The position numbers and the translations under genes were made by a program. Under the pieces are notes generated by a model. The model saw nothing but the letters and a program-made list of their open reading frames with translations, was not told the origin of the DNA and did not search any database. From Lojkania enalia (Eukaryota; Ascomycota; Dothideomycetes; Pleosporales), in assembly GCA_010094045.1 (NCBI GenBank), contig ML986685.1, positions 65,368-125,179 on the forward strand: 59,812 bases of DNA. Direction: 5' to 3'. Below, piece by piece: positions 37,789 through 51,867 of this stretch; the first letter of the stretch is position 1; each line of letters begins with the position of its first letter.

Positions 37789-40700
37789 CTTTAACTACCC
37801 TTATAAAGCTAGAAGAAGTAAGACTAGTTAAACTACCCTAGTTATAAGGAAAGAGATACCTTTAATAAGTAACGTAGGAAACTTACGTAAGCAGAATATT
37901 AGGATTAGCTAGTAAAGCTACCTCTTTAGAGGTAGCTATAATAACTATATTTATAAAAATATAGAACAAATTAGTATAATAATAGAAATAGCTAGTTCTA
38001 GTAGATAAATAGATAAGAAGCCTAAAAGAGACTTAGAATAGCCTTCTTAAAAGTCTTAAAGGAATATAAGGAATAGTTAATAGTAAATAAGGGATAGAAC
38101 TAGTAGAAATTATCTAAAAACTCGAATAAGTTAAAAGAGTATTACTAATAATATATTACTAATAATAAATTAAACTAGTACTACTTAATAAGTTTAATAG
38201 AACTAGGTCTAAACTTAAAGGATTCCTAGTAGTAGTAAGGATCTATATTAATACTAACCTCGATATTATTTAATATAAGAACGAGAAAGTACTATTTATA
38301 GGAGTATACTTAACAGGTAAACTACTTAACTAGTTCTAGTCCTTTCTAATAGATTTTAAGAACTATATAGAAGAATACTAGAAGAGTAAAACTAAAATAA
38401 TATTTATAAGTCTAATATACTTCTAATAGAAATTTGAACTAGTATTTAGAGATATTAATAAAGTACGAGTAGTAGAAGATAGACTCTATAACCTAGCTTA
38501 ACTAGAATCTATTATCTTATATATATTAAGCTTTTAACAGCTCTCGAACAAAGTTATATAGGACAACTATAGTATAATAGTAAAGTTCTATAAAGGATTA
38601 AAAATAGAAATAAGAAGAGTAATAATATATATAGAGTAACCGCGGGATCTAGTATTATACTTTTAACTAGTAAAGAGAATTAATAATAAACTATACTAGT
38701 TTAAAAATAAGGAAAGATAAATATATTACTAAAGAGTATATTTCTTAGTAAAAGCTACTAATATAGGCGGACCTATAGATCTAAGTACTACTAGAGAAAA
38801 GAAGCCTAAATTATAGGCGACTTAGGAAAAGAAAACTTAAAAGAAAGATATTAAGTACTATAACTATTAGAAATTAGAATATATAGTAAAAGAATATCGA
38901 AGTAAAAAGAAAGAAAGAAGAAACTAGCCTATAGAAGATAAACCGCAAGAAGTAGGTAAAGAAAAACTAGCCGTAACTATAGAATACAGAATCTTATATT
39001 AGTCCTTCTATAATAAAGATAAGTGTTAAATATACTAACAATTTAAAGAAGCTATAGGATATTAGCTTTAGAAGAAAATACAACTTACAGTAATATAGGA
39101 ATATATAAAAAGGTAGCTAGAAGAAGTTTAGAAAATATTAGATAAGGATAAAGAAATAAATACCCTATTATAAATAGAAGAAGCTACTACTAGAGTACTA
39201 ATACCTAAGCTAGTACTTAGGGTATATTTTATATACCGACGAGGAATAATCGAGTATAAATAGAGAACCCCAGCTTTTATAGCTACTTTATAAGAAGAAC
39301 TACCTATAAGATTCTATAATAAAAATAGACTAGAATAAGATATTATTAACGTTTATAAAGAATAGTAAAATTCCTACCCTAGAGAAATCCGCTTCTTATA
39401 CTTCTAAAAGTAGATAGAAACTACGAAAGTAGTAGAAGAGTACCTTAATATAATAGACTAGGATAAGGCTGTATATATAGTATAGAAAGTAGTAGCCTTC
39501 TTACGAAGTAAAATACTAGTAAAATACTAGGTATTAAAGGTATCGTAATATAAATAAGAATAGGATTATTAGGTTAGAGAAGATAATAACCCCTATATAA
39601 ACTAATACTACCTAGCGTATTTTAAGATAGTATAGATATTATACATCAAACGATAATATAAAGCCTACTAAAGAAGGAAAGAAAATACAGCTATATAGCT
39701 AAGACAACTAAACGAAGATAAAGTACTAGAAAACCCTATAAAGTAAGAAGTTATAGTAGAATAGGAAGTTATTAAATAAACTTAAAACTATATAGTATTT
39801 AAACCTAGACCTCTACTACCTAAAATATATATTAGAGAAAGGTTATAGTATAAATGTTTAGAATAGAAATATTTAAAATATATATTTATAAAAGAAGTAA
39901 TAGCTTACTAGCTTAAGATAATTTAGCTATATAGGAATGTAGGAGAATACTACCTTACAACACCTAGACGATACTACAGCTATAAAGTATATATACTTAT
40001 TAATAGTAGAGTAATAAAGAATTTTATAGCTAGTAACTATATTACTAGAAAGGAAATACCTATAATATAACTAGAACAATCTTATATAATCTAAATTATA
40101 GAAGAGAAAGATTTCTAGAAGAAAGTTATATATACTATAGAACTAAGAGAGTTCGAAATTCTAGGAATAACCTAATAAGGTTAAATGTTCTAGATTATAG
40201 AGATTACTAACTATAATATTATCCTAGAAATCTTATAGTTGAGAAAAGAAAATTCTTAGATAAATTAGTAAACGGGACGAATTATCCTTAAAAACTCTAG
40301 CTAACTAATTAAGGAACAACTTGCTGTAATAGTAAAAGAAGTAGTAAAAGAAGTATTCCTAATAGAAAACGTATTATATAATATATCTAAAGAATACTAA
40401 CACCTAATAAAATAACTTTAAGAACTACTATAATATCTATCTAAGTATAGAGAATATAACTATAAAATTAAACTCTAACTAGGAAAAGAACCTAGATATA
40501 GACTAATATACAGCCTAATACTAAGGGAAATAGAGGCTCTAAAATAATATATAGACGAATACTTAAAGAAAGGAATAATTAGAGAATTAAACTTACTAGT
40601 AGTATACTCTATATTCTTTATAGATAAGAAAGAAATAACTAACTTATAAATATATATCGATTATTATACCCTTAATAATATTACAATTAAAGATTAATAT

Positions 40701-41565
40701 CCTCTACTACTTATTTATAATTTAAGAAACTAATTAAGAGAAACTACTATCTTTATAAAATTAGACATCTAGAACGTATACTATTAAATCCGCATTAAAG
40801 AAGGAGATAAATAGAAAATAGTATTTAGAATAAAAAAGAGACTCTTTAAATATCTAGTTATACTATTTAGACTTACTAATATACTAGTTACCTTCTAAAA
40901 ACGAATTAATAAAGTACTAAGATCTTATCTTAGATAATTTTATATAGTATATTTAGATAATTTTCTTATATATTTAAAAATAAAATAGAAATATAAGAAA
41001 TATATTAAATAAGTACTACGCGTATTATAAGTAGTAAAACTATACCTTAAAGTAAGAAAATACGAATTTTATACTACGAGAATAGACTATTTAAGATTTA
41101 TTATCAAACTAGGACAACTATAAATAGACCTAAATAAATTAGCAGCAATTAAAAACTAGTTAATTTTAAAGTTAATTAAAGATATCTAATTTTTTATAGG
41201 ATTTTATAACTTCTGTTAAACCTTTATTAATAATTAGAGTAATATAACTACACCCCTAACTTAACTATTAAAGAAAGATGTTACCTTTATATAGGGAAAC
41301 GAATAAGAAAAAGCCTTCTAAGAAGTTAAGAAACAATTTTAGTAAGAACTAGTATTAAAACTCTATAACCTAAAAAAGAAAGCTTTTATAGAAACTAACG
41401 TATTAGAAATAAGAATAGCTAGAATCCTTATATAAATCTATAATAGAAAATAATACCTAGTAGTATACTATTTATAAAAACTTACACTAGTAGAGATAAA
41501 TTATAATATATATAACTAAGAACTCCTAGCTATTATAGTATGTTTTAAAGAATAGCGTATATACC

Positions 41566-42921
41566 TATAAGAAGTAAAATAGTAAACTAAAGTCTATTAC
41601 AATTATAAGAACCTTACTACCTTCCTTACTACTAAAACTCTTACCCCTAGATAAGTTAGATAGTTATAAAAACTAGCTATATTCGACTTTAAGATTATCT
41701 ATATTAGCGGAAAATAGAACTAAAGAGTAGACGTACTAAGTAGACTACTAGAATATAAGTAAGAGAAAGGAACTACAGCTATACTACTAAGAAGATAATA
41801 AGACAGAAGTATAGTATATAATTACCTACAACTCGTAGCAACAACTATTACTAAAGAAGTAAGCTAGATAATACTAATTAGATTAGTAATAGATAAGATA
41901 CCTAAAGAACTCTAAGAATAAGAACTAGAATAGATAGATAGACTACTATATATCTATAGTCGAATTTACGTACTAGCTAAAGTTAGAAAAGAATTTATTA
42001 GGTAATTCTACGAAGCTCCTACCTATAGATACTAAGAAATAGAGAAAATACTAGAATGAATCCTTAGAGGATTCTACTTTCCTAAAGTAAAAGAATAGGT
42101 AAAAAATATATTACGGGAATATATAGACTACTAATAGAATAAACCTAATAAATATATACCCTATAGACTATTATAAAATCTAGAAATACTAACTAGACTA
42201 TAAATAGAAGTTACTATAGACTTTATTATTAAGCTACTAAAGTTAAAAAACTACCCGAAGAAAGAAGTATATAACTCTATTATAATAATTATAGATAGAC
42301 TTATAAAATATATCTACTTTATCTCTTATAATAAAGTATTATTAGTAGAATAAGTTATAAACATCTTTCTAAAATAGATTATAATATAGTATAGAGTACC
42401 TTAAAAGATAATTATAGACTAAAATACTAAATTTACTTTAAAGTTTTAGCAAATAATTATAAACTTACTAGAAATTAAATATAAGATATCTATAGTATTT
42501 TACCTATAAATAGATAGATAGATAGAATAAATAAACTAAATAGTAGAGTAATACTTATAGTACTACCTTAACTATAAATAAAATAATTAAATAATACTAC
42601 TACTAATAGCATAACTCGCGTATAATAGTACTATATATAGTATAACTAGAGTATTACTATTTATAGTAAACTATAGGTATAAACTAAAAATATATAACAC
42701 CCTAATTAAAGTAGTATTATAAGTACCCTAAGTATAAGAATAAGTTGAGATTATTTAATAAATGTAAAACTTACTAAAGAAAGATCTCTAGTTCCTATAA
42801 TATACTATAAAGAAATACTATAATAAGAAATATAAATAACTACCTTACTTTAAGAAGGGAGAAAAAGTTTAGCTACTAAGACGAAATATTTAAAGTAAAT
42901 AATTAAGTAGTAAACTAGACT
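41566..42921 (+). repeat. Left copy of 1356-bp segment duplicated across the assembly gap
   Basis: Starts TATAAGAAGTAAAATAG and ends AAACTAGACT directly at the Ns. It is repeated at 42932-44287 with the same length and only about three transition differences seen (for example AGACAGAAG versus AGACGGAAG). Confidence 0.9.
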
Positions 42922-42931
42922 NNNNNNNNNN
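42922..42931. other. Ten-N scaffold gap
   Basis: A run of exactly ten N inside gypsy A2 integrase/RNase H sequence. The flanks overlap by 1356 bp, so no sequence is likely missing here. Confidence 0.95.
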
Positions 42932-44287
42932 TATAAGAAGTAAAATAGTAAACTAAAGTCTATTACAATTATAAGAACCTTACTACCTTCCTTACTACTA
43001 AAACTCTTACCCCTAGATAAGTTAGATAGTTATAAAAACTAGCTATATTCGACTTTAAGATTATCTATATTAGCGGAAAATAGAACTAAAGAGTAGACGT
43101 ACTAAGTAGACTACTAGAATATAAGTAAGAGAAAGGAACTACAGCTATACTACTAAGAAGATAATAAGACGGAAGTATAGTATATAATTACCTACAACTC
43201 GTAGTAATAACTATTACTAAAGAAGTAAGCTAGATAATACTAATTAGATTAGTAATAGATAAGATACCTAAAGAACTCTAAGAATAAGAACTAGAATAGA
43301 TAGATAGACTACTATATATCTATAGTCGAATTTACGTACTAGCTAAAGTTAGAAAAGAATTTATTAGGTAATTCTACGAAGCTCCTACCTATAGATACTA
43401 AGAAATAGAGAAAATACTAGAATGAATCCTTAGAGGATTCTACTTTCCTAAAGTAAAAGAATAGGTAAAAAATATATTACGGGAATATATAGACTACTAA
43501 TAGAATAAACCTAATAAATATATACCCTATAGACTATTATAAAATCTAGAAATACTAACTAGACTATAAATAGAAGTTACTATAGACTTTATTATTAAGC
43601 TACTAAAGTTAAAAAACTACCCGAAGAAAGAAGTATATAACTCTATTATAATAATTATAGATAGACTTATAAAATATATCTACTTTATCTCTTATAATAA
43701 AGTATTATTAGTAGAATAAGTTATAAACATCTTTCTAAAATAGATTATAATATAGTATAGAGTACCTTAAAAGATAATTATAGACTAAAATACTAAATTT
43801 ACTTTAAAGTTTTAGCAAATAATTATAAACTTACTAGAAATTAAATATAAGATATCTATAGTATTTTACCTATAAATAGATAGATAGATAGAATAAATAA
43901 ACTAAATAGTAGAGTAATACTTATAGTACTACCTTAACTATAAATAAAATAATTAAATAATACTACTACTAATAGCATAACTCGCGTATAATAGTACTAT
44001 ATATAGTATAACTAGAGTATTACTATTTATAGTAAACTATAGGTATAAACTAAAAATATATAACACCCTAATTAAAGTAGTATTATAAGTACCCTAAGTA
44101 TAAGAATAAGTTGAGATTATTTAATAAATGTAAAACTTACTAAAGAAAGATCTCTAGTTCCTATAATATACTATAAAGAAATACTATAATAAGAAATATA
44201 AATAACTACCTTACTTTAAGAAGGGAGAAAAAGTTTAGCTACTAAGACGAAATATTTAAAGTAAATAATTAAGTAGTAAACTAGACT
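42932..44287 (+). repeat. Right copy of the 1356-bp segment duplicated across the gap
   Basis: Begins at the first base after the Ns and matches 41566-42921 end to end. It then continues into the unique chromodomain region. Confidence 0.9.
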
Positions 44288-44689
44288 ATATTAAAATTAG
44301 ACTATATAAGATTAAAGAATAAATATTACCTATAAACTATTAACTTAAATTACCTACAACTATAAAAATCTACCTAACCTTCTATATTATACTTATAGAA
44401 AAGGTACCTTAGGATGCTAAACTAGTAGTATATAATATAGACGTGTATAGAAAAGACTAAGAATAGAAAGTTAAGAGAATAATAAGGTATAAAATATAGA
44501 ATAGCAAATAATACTATCTAATAAAATAGTTAAGAATAGATAAATATAGAAACCTATAGAATAATACCTAAAAACTAGAAGAAAATCTTAGCTCTATAGT
44601 ATTATAGATATATTATAAAACCTAAATTCACGGAGAAAACTTAGAGATAGAATAGTAGAATTAAACGATATTAGCTGTATTACGGGAGG

Positions 44690-44985
44690 TAACTCCGTTT
44701 TAAGAAGAAGACCCGCCTTACAATCCACCTCTTTCTCTTCTTTAAGCTGCTCCTATATATGTTTATAATCCTCTACCTACCTATACTTTACTTATTTACA
44801 AATCTTCTAAAGATACTAGATCTTTATATAAGCTACTACTACCTTATTAAGAAGTTGTTCTAACTCTTTCTAGGCTAGATAAATCTCCTCCTCTAGCTTT
44901 ACAACTTTAGCATTCTACTTTACTATTAGGAAGAATCAGGAATAAACTAGTATTATAGAACTATAATATACGAATAATCTAAGTA
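44690..44985 (-). pseudogene. Antisense coiled-coil reading frame of gypsy A2
   Basis: The minus-strand frame matches the antisense frame in gypsy A1 (9700-10092), with KVVKLEEEIYLA and LKEEKEADYKAGLL-like segments and RIP-type stops only. It lies between the chromodomain and the polypurine tract, opposite to gag-pol. Confidence 0.5.
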
Positions 44986-45275
44986 TTATAATCCGTATTA
45001 TATAATAAATATATACTAGTATAAAGGTACTCTAAATAATATAACTTTTTAGGTATCTCTTTCTTATCTACTTTATAAGTTAACCTCTTATAGGAATACT
45101 AGAAATAAGATATAATAACCTCACCTAAATAGTCTATATAATTAGTATAATAGTATCTACCTAAGGTTAAATAATAAAGAGGAGATATTAGAAATATATA
45201 TAATCTTAGCGAAAACAGTATACTAGCTCTACTATATACTAGACTAAGACGGGAAAACTCTTAGACTAAAAGCTT

Positions 45276-45290
45276 AGAGGGGGAAAGTAG
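45276..45290 (+). other. Polypurine tract of gypsy A2
   Basis: AGAGGGGGAAAGTAG directly before the 3' LTR, the primer site for plus-strand synthesis. Confidence 0.75.
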
Positions 45291-45657
45291 TATTATAGAT
45301 ACCCTTATAGAAAACCTTATACTAGACCTAATTAAGATTTAGGACTCTATATAATTAGAAAAATAAGATTAATATAAAATATATAACGCGTTTAGTAGTT
45401 TAGTAAATTAAGTAACTAAATATACTTAGTTACTTAGTTAACTAAGTAACTAAGTAAGAAGAAGTAGTAAGAGAATTAAATTATATTTAACAATCTTACA
45501 ACTCTAATCTTTATAGCTCTTTATAGTTAACTTAAATATTCTCTATATACTCTACTTATATACTTTTATTATAAGCTTATAAGAATAATCCCCCGCAGTA
45601 TATAATTACTCTTAGTTATTACTCTATCCTACACCTAACTAATTAAAGGCTGTTATA
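45291..45657 (+). repeat. 3' LTR of gypsy A2 (long form, 367 bp)
   Basis: Same ends as the 5' LTR but with the 34-bp segment in two tandem copies (about 45390-45460). Confidence 0.85.
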
Positions 45658-45662
45658 GTATT

Positions 45663-46329
45663 ATAGAACTATAATATCTTTATAGTAGATAGGTAGATTA
45701 TAATAGTAGTCTACTATTATAAATCGCAATCCTAGTAGAATAAACTAAAAATAGTACTATACTTTCTACTACTATAGTTAGAGTAGAAAATAGTAGTATA
45801 TTTAGCTTATATACAGCCGTTTTAAGAATATTTAAATATTAAAGTATTTAATAATAGCTTTAGCAACTATATATAGGTAGATTAATATAAGCTATAAAAG
45901 ATAGACTAACTAATACGTGTGTTTAAGCACGAGACTAGTAAATAGGTAGATATTAAACTATATATATTAGACTACTAATATACAGCTATTAGTATTAGTA
46001 GAAAAGTAGTTGGAGAGTTGTTTAGTAAAGAATATTAGAACAAGATAGGAGAAGTTAAAGAAGCTAAAGTAGATAAGAAGGGAAAGAATATACTAGAGCT
46101 ATAGAGTATATAGATAATATAGATAGGGATTAGAAACTATAATATACTAATTAATATTATTAAGTATCTTAGTATATACTTAATTAAAACGTTCCAGCCG
46201 CTTAGTATACTATAATATTACTTCTTAGAACTCGACGGAGGTAAAGAGATACTAGAGGTAAGGTAGATAAATAGTTAAGGCTAGACTAGGGTAAGAAAGT
46301 AGTAGTAGTATAATAATAATAGTAAAAGG
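45663..46329 (+). pseudogene. TLH unit 4, right part
   Basis: Resumes after the gypsy A2 target duplication with ATAGAACTATAATATC. It holds the second half of the recombinase-like region through the terminal Tyr segment (about 46123-46143) and stops at AAAGG|CCTATC. Unit 1 continues here as GGGCCTATAGTAT, so the shared bases at the junction are CCTAT. Confidence 0.85.
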
Positions 46330-48726
46330 CCTATCTAATATAAAGCGATAAATTAGGCCCGATTTAAAATAGATTAAGTATAGTACTATAGCGCTATACC
46401 TAAAATAGGTTGTTAAAAGGGGGCGATTCGTCTAACTATTACCCTCCTAATTTATTTACAACTAGTACTCTAACCCTAATACTTTGTATACAAAAACTAT
46501 TTAGTAGAGTCTACTTATTCTACTTATAATACTATATTATCGCACCCGTACTAGTATAGAGCTATAATAAGGCTAGAAGAATATAATTCTACTAGGATAT
46601 ATAGACGCTCGAACCGAGGGCGTAATACTATATCTATAGTAGGAAGACCTATATATAAATAAGCAGAACAGCGCTATTACTAGAGGATATTAAAAACTAT
46701 CTCTACTATCTACTTAAATACTATATTCTAATATATAAGAAATACGTAACTACTATATTAAATATTAATATATATCTATAATACTATTATAGTATAATAA
46801 TAGAGTAGAGGAGGGTAATTGTTAAGTATACTTATTAGTAGCTAATTAGACTAGTAAAGAACATCTAACTACCTATACTATTTAGGTAACTAATACTAGA
46901 ATTAGGAAAGCTACTAAATAGATTCTAGTATAAGTAATTTAGATATTATATTACTACTAATATTAACGCGCTATATATATATCTAAAGAAAAAGTATAAG
47001 TAGATATAGATAGGTAATAAAAGTAGACTCTATTAGAAGGTTAAGATATAGATATTCTTTCGGGCTGGCGGACTATAATAATATTTTATTATCGATATAG
47101 GCAGCTATAACTATAAGCTAGCTATTCTCTATATAAAGGCTAATATTATATATAATTAGTTAGCTAGGTTTAAACTTATAAAGTAGAGGAAAGAAGAAAA
47201 GGTATAAGTTATAAATACAGAGGTAGTAAAGACTAATAAAACTAGGTAGTTTAAGCGGATAGGGTAGCTAGAGTATCTAGTAAAGCAGAATCGAGTATAT
47301 CTTATATATTAGATCCGGCTACCTAACTAAGGTAAGGTAAAACTTTAATAGGCGGTAAAGCTGGTTAAATTATTAGTTAAGTAGAGTATTAGAGGGTTAT
47401 TATTACTTATATAAGAGATAAGATAGTAGTTTAAAAGCGCTTAGTAATATAAAGTAGATAAGTATCTACTCGTTTAACTATAAAACCCTAAGAGTTAGGT
47501 GGTATATACTAGCTATATTATTAAGTTTATCTACTACTTTCTCTATATTATTACTAACAAAGAAGTTTAGGCTATATAATTTAGCTATAGTAGTAATAGT
47601 AATAATAGTAATAATAATAGTATAGTATTAGATAATAGCGCGAGTTCTAGGTCTAGTAAAGTTAGAAGTAGTACTAATAGTAATAATAATAGTAATAGTA
47701 GCCTCTATTATAGATACTATAAGAAGAAAAAAGTAGATTAGATAGAAGACGCGCGCGAGCTATTCTATTAGTAAAATAAGTAGAAGGAACTAGTAATAGT
47801 ACTATAGATTATATTAGATAGAGATAGTAAAAACGTTTAGTTTAGAGTACTACTAGATATACTTATATTATTTATTTTTTAATTAACAGGCGATTAGCTG
47901 TTTAGTAGTAAATTTATCTATTTTCTTACTATACTAGAGATTAATACTAAAATAGACTACTTATGTATAGTAAAGAACTACTTATATATACTAGCTAGTA
48001 TAGTATACTACGTACGCGTGCTAGGTATAAAGAAGCTACTTCTAGTAGTAAAGCGCGATAAGTAGATAGATAAAGACTAAAAGTATTTTCTACTTATATA
48101 GTAGAAGTTTCTAGCTAATAGATCGTTTAGTCTAATAAGTAAGATAATTAGCTTACTAGCGTATAAAAAGTTTATTATACTAACAGCTAGTAATTTAGAT
48201 AATACTTACTAGTTAAAAGATAAGAAGATATTTTATCTTAATAGCCAGCTAATCTATATTAGCTAGTTCTATAAAATAGCGTAGGATATAGTAGCTAAGA
48301 TAGAAGAGATACTTTAGTAGGAGCTTTTTTAAACGGCTAGAGCTAAAAACTAGTTTACTATCTAGTTAGAATAGCTTATTAATAATATTATATTTATATA
48401 GTAGAATATATCTTTTATCTATTATTATAATAATTAGCTTAATAATAGGCTTAAGTAGATATTTACTTAGGTTAGGTAGATAGAAGTTAGTTAGCAGCTC
48501 TAGTTAAGAGATAGCTTATAAAATAAGTAGCAGGTAAAGTAGTATTTATAATAAGTAGATTACTTCTTAAAACTACTAATAGTTAATATATATATAACTT
48601 TAGGGTAGCCTAAATAAGGGTTAGAGATTATAATAATATAGTATTATAATAGAGTACTATAAAACTATAATATCTTTATAGTAGATAAGTATATTATAAT
48701 AGTAGTCTACTATTATAAATCGCAAT
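46330..48726 (+). pseudogene. TLH unit 5 (2397 bp), cut inside the recombinase-like region
   Basis: Head, zinc finger region, linker, second Cys cluster and first half of the recombinase-like region. It ends at AATCGCAATCCTA, directly after the candidate Lys codon. Unit 6 continues there CAATCCTAGTAGAAT, so CCTA is shared. Confidence 0.85.
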
Positions 48727-51722
48727 CCTATCTAATATAAGGTAATAAATTAGGCCCGATTTGTAATAGATTAGATATAGTACTATAGTACTATACCCAA
48801 AATAGGTTGTTAAAAGGGGGCGATTTATCTAACTGTTACCCCCCTAATTTATTTACAACTAATACTCTAACCCTAATACTTTGTATATAAAAACTATTTA
48901 GTAGAGTCTATTTATTCTACTTATAACGCTATATTATCGCACTCGTACTAGTATAGGGCTATAATAAGGCTGGAAGAATATAGTTCTATTAGAACGTATA
49001 GATGCTCGAACTAAGGGTGTAATACTATATCTATAGTAGAAAGACCTGTATATAAGTAAGTAGAATAGTACTATTACTAGAGGATATTAAGAACTATTTC
49101 TACTATCTACCTGAGTACTGCGTTCTAATATATAAGGAATATACAACTACTATATTAAATATTAATATATATCTACAGTACTATTATAGTATAATAATAG
49201 AGTAGAGGAGGGTAATTGTCGAGTATACTTGTTAGTAGCTAATTAGACTGGTAAAAGATATTTAACTACCCGTACCGTTTAGGCAACTAATACTAGAATT
49301 AGAAAAGTTACTAAATAGGTTCTAGTGCAAGTAATCTAGATACTATATTACTACTAATATTAATACGCTATATATATATCTAAAGAAGAAGTATAAGTAG
49401 GCGTAGATAGGTAATAAAAGTAGGCTCTATTAGAAGGTTAAGGTATAGATATTCTTTTAGGCTAGCGGGCTGTAGTAATATTTTATTGTTAATATAGGCA
49501 GTTATAACTATAAGCTAGCTGTTCTCTATATAGAAGCCAATATTATATATAATTAGTTAGCCAGGTTTAAGCTTATAAAATAGAGGGAAGAAAAGAAGAT
49601 ATAAATTATAGATGCGGAGGTAGCGAAGACCGATAAAACTAGGTAGTTTAAGTAGATAGAGTAGCTAAAGCATCTAGTAAAGCGGAATCGAGTGTATCTT
49701 ACATATTAGATCCGGCTACTTAACTAAGGCGAGGTGAAACTTTAGCAGGTAGTAAAGCTAGTTAAGCTATTAGTTAAGTAGAGTATTAGAGGGTTATTAT
49801 TACTCGTATAAGAGATAAGACAGTAGTTTAAAAGTACTTAGTAATATAAGATAGATAGACGTCTGCTTACTTAACTATAGAACCCTGAAAGTTAGGCGGT
49901 ATACGCTAGCTATATTATTAAGTTCGTCTACTACTTTCTCTATATTATTACTAACGAAGAAGTTTAAGCTGTATAGTTTAACTATAGTAGTAATAGTAAT
50001 AACAGTAATAATAATAGTATAGCGTTAGATAATAGCGCGAGTTCTAGGTCTAGTAAAGCTAAAAGTAGTACTAATAGTAATAATAATAATAATAGCAGCC
50101 CCCGTTATAGATATTATAAGAAGAAAGAAATAGATTAGATAGAAGACGCACGCGAGCTATTCTGTTAGTAAAATAAGTAGAAGAAACTAGTAATAGTACT
50201 ATAAGTTATATTAGATAGAAATAGTAAAAATACTTAGCTTAGGGTACTACTAGATATATTTATATCATTTATTTTTTAATTAACAGGTAATTAGCTATTT
50301 AATAGTAGGCTTATCTATTTTCTCGCCGTACTAGGGATTAATACTAAGATAGACCGCTTATATACGGTAAAAAACTACTTATATATACTAGCTAGTATAG
50401 TATACTATATACGCGTGCTAGGTATAGAGAAGCTACTTCTAGTAGTAGAACGCAACGAGTAGATAGATAAGAACTAGAAGTATTTTCTACTTATATAGTA
50501 GAAGTTTCTAGCTAATAGATTATTTAGTCTAATAAGTAAGATAATTAGCTTACTAGCGTATAAGAAGTTTATTATACTAATAACTGGTAATTTAGATAAT
50601 ACTTACTAGTTAAAGGATAAGAAGACGTTCTATCTTAATAGCTAGCTAATCTATATTAGCTAGTTCTATAAGATAGTATAGGATATAGTAGTTAAAGTAG
50701 AAAAGATACTCTAGCAGGAGCTGTATTAGACAGCTAGAGCTAAAGACTAGTTTACTATCCAGCTAGAATAGCTTATTAATAATATTACGTTTATATAGTA
50801 GGGTATATCTTTTATCTATTATTATAATAATCAGCTTAATAATAGACTTAAGTAGATACTTACTCAGGCTAGATAAATAGAAGCTAGTTAGCAGCTTTAG
50901 TTAAGAGATAGCTTATAAAGTAAATAGTAGGTAAAGTAGTACTTATAGTAGGTATATTACTTCTTAGAACTACTAATAGTTAGTATATATATAACTTCAG
51001 GGCAGTCTAAATAAGAGTTAGAGATTATAATAATATAGTATTATAATAGAGTACTATAAGACTATAATATCTTTATAATAAACAGGTAGATTATAATAGT
51101 AGTCTACTATTATAAATCGCAATCCTAGTAGAATAAGTTAAAGGTAGTATTATACTTTCTACTACTACAGCTAGGGCAGGTAATAGTAGTATACTTAGTT
51201 TATATATAGCTGTTTTAGGAGTATCTAAATATTAAGGTATTTAACGGCGGCTTTAGCAACTATATATAGGCGGATTAATATAGGCTATAGAAGACGGACT
51301 AACTAACGCGCGTACTTAAGCATAAGACTAGTAAATAGGTAGGTGTTAAGCTATATATACTAGACTACCAACATGCAGCTTTTAGTATTAGTAGAAAAGT
51401 AGTTGGAGAGTCGTTTAGCAAAGGATATTAGGATAAGATAGGGGAAGTTAAAGAAGCTGAAGTAGATAAGGAGGAAAAGAATATACTAGAGCTATAAAGC
51501 GCGTAGACGACGTAAATAGGAATTAGAAACTATAATATACTAATTAATATTATTAAATATCTTAGTATATACTTAATTAAAGCGTTCCAGCTACTTAATA
51601 TACTATAGTATTACTTTTTAGGGCTTAACGGGGGTAAAGAGATACCGGAAGTAAGGTAGATAGGTAGTTAAGGCTGGACTAAGGTAAGAAAGTAGTAGCA
51701 GTATAATAATAATAGCGAAGGG
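48727..51722 (+). pseudogene. TLH unit 6 (2996 bp), ends between recombinase-like and helicase parts
   Basis: Complete from head through the recombinase-like terminal Tyr region. It is cut at GAAGGG|CCTATC before Walker A, so it never included the helicase in this arrangement. Codons around 51370-51387 read Leu-Asp-Tyr-Gln-His-Ala, an unusually well-preserved copy of the recombinase-like box. Confidence 0.85.
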
Positions 51723-51867
51723 CCTATCTAATATAAGATAATAAATCGGGCCCGATTTATAATAGATTAGGTATAGTACTATAGCACTATACCTAAAATA
51801 GGTTGTTAAAAGGAGGTAATTTATCTAACTATTACCCCCCCAATTTATTTACAACTAGCACTCTAAC
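51723..51867 (+). repeat. TLH unit 7: solitary 145-bp head
   Basis: Only the head, with its palindrome and two hairpin-forming inverted repeats. It ends at CTCTAACCCTA, where full units continue CCCTAATACTTTG. No coding part. Confidence 0.9.

Larger units (their letters stand above)
37810..44680 (+). pseudogene. Gag-pol polyprotein of gypsy A2, RIP-inactivated, with internal assembly duplication
   Basis: Domains in order: gag, then a zinc knuckle at 38856-38897 (YYNYxKLEYxVKEY; Cys and His now Tyr). The protease triad reads Asn-Ser-Arg at 40002-40010 (Asp-Ser-Gly expected; downstream NFIASNYI). Reverse transcriptase spans about 40490-41220, including KKGIIREL, CIDYRTLNN-like and the YLDD box now YLDN (40950-40961). 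RNase H includes NYNIYNQELLAII-like at about 41510. Integrase has its zinc-binding part at about 42115-42160 (repeated at 43481-43526) and a core with TIDFIIKL. The chromodomain is at about 44465-44620 (VKRIIRYKI, YYLIKxL, KLEENL). The chromodomain makes it a chromovirus. Stops are TAG/TAA throughout. Confidence 0.85.
37456..45657 (+). mobile_element. Gypsy A2: chromovirus inserted in TLH unit 4
   Basis: Full element with LTRs at 37456-37788 and 45291-45657, polypurine tract 45276-45290 and a 5-bp target duplication. The apparent 8202 bp includes a 10-N gap and a 1356-bp repeated segment around it. Removing one copy and the Ns gives 6836 bp, almost the same as gypsy A1 (6840). It inserted after unit 4 existed. 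Confidence 0.9.
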
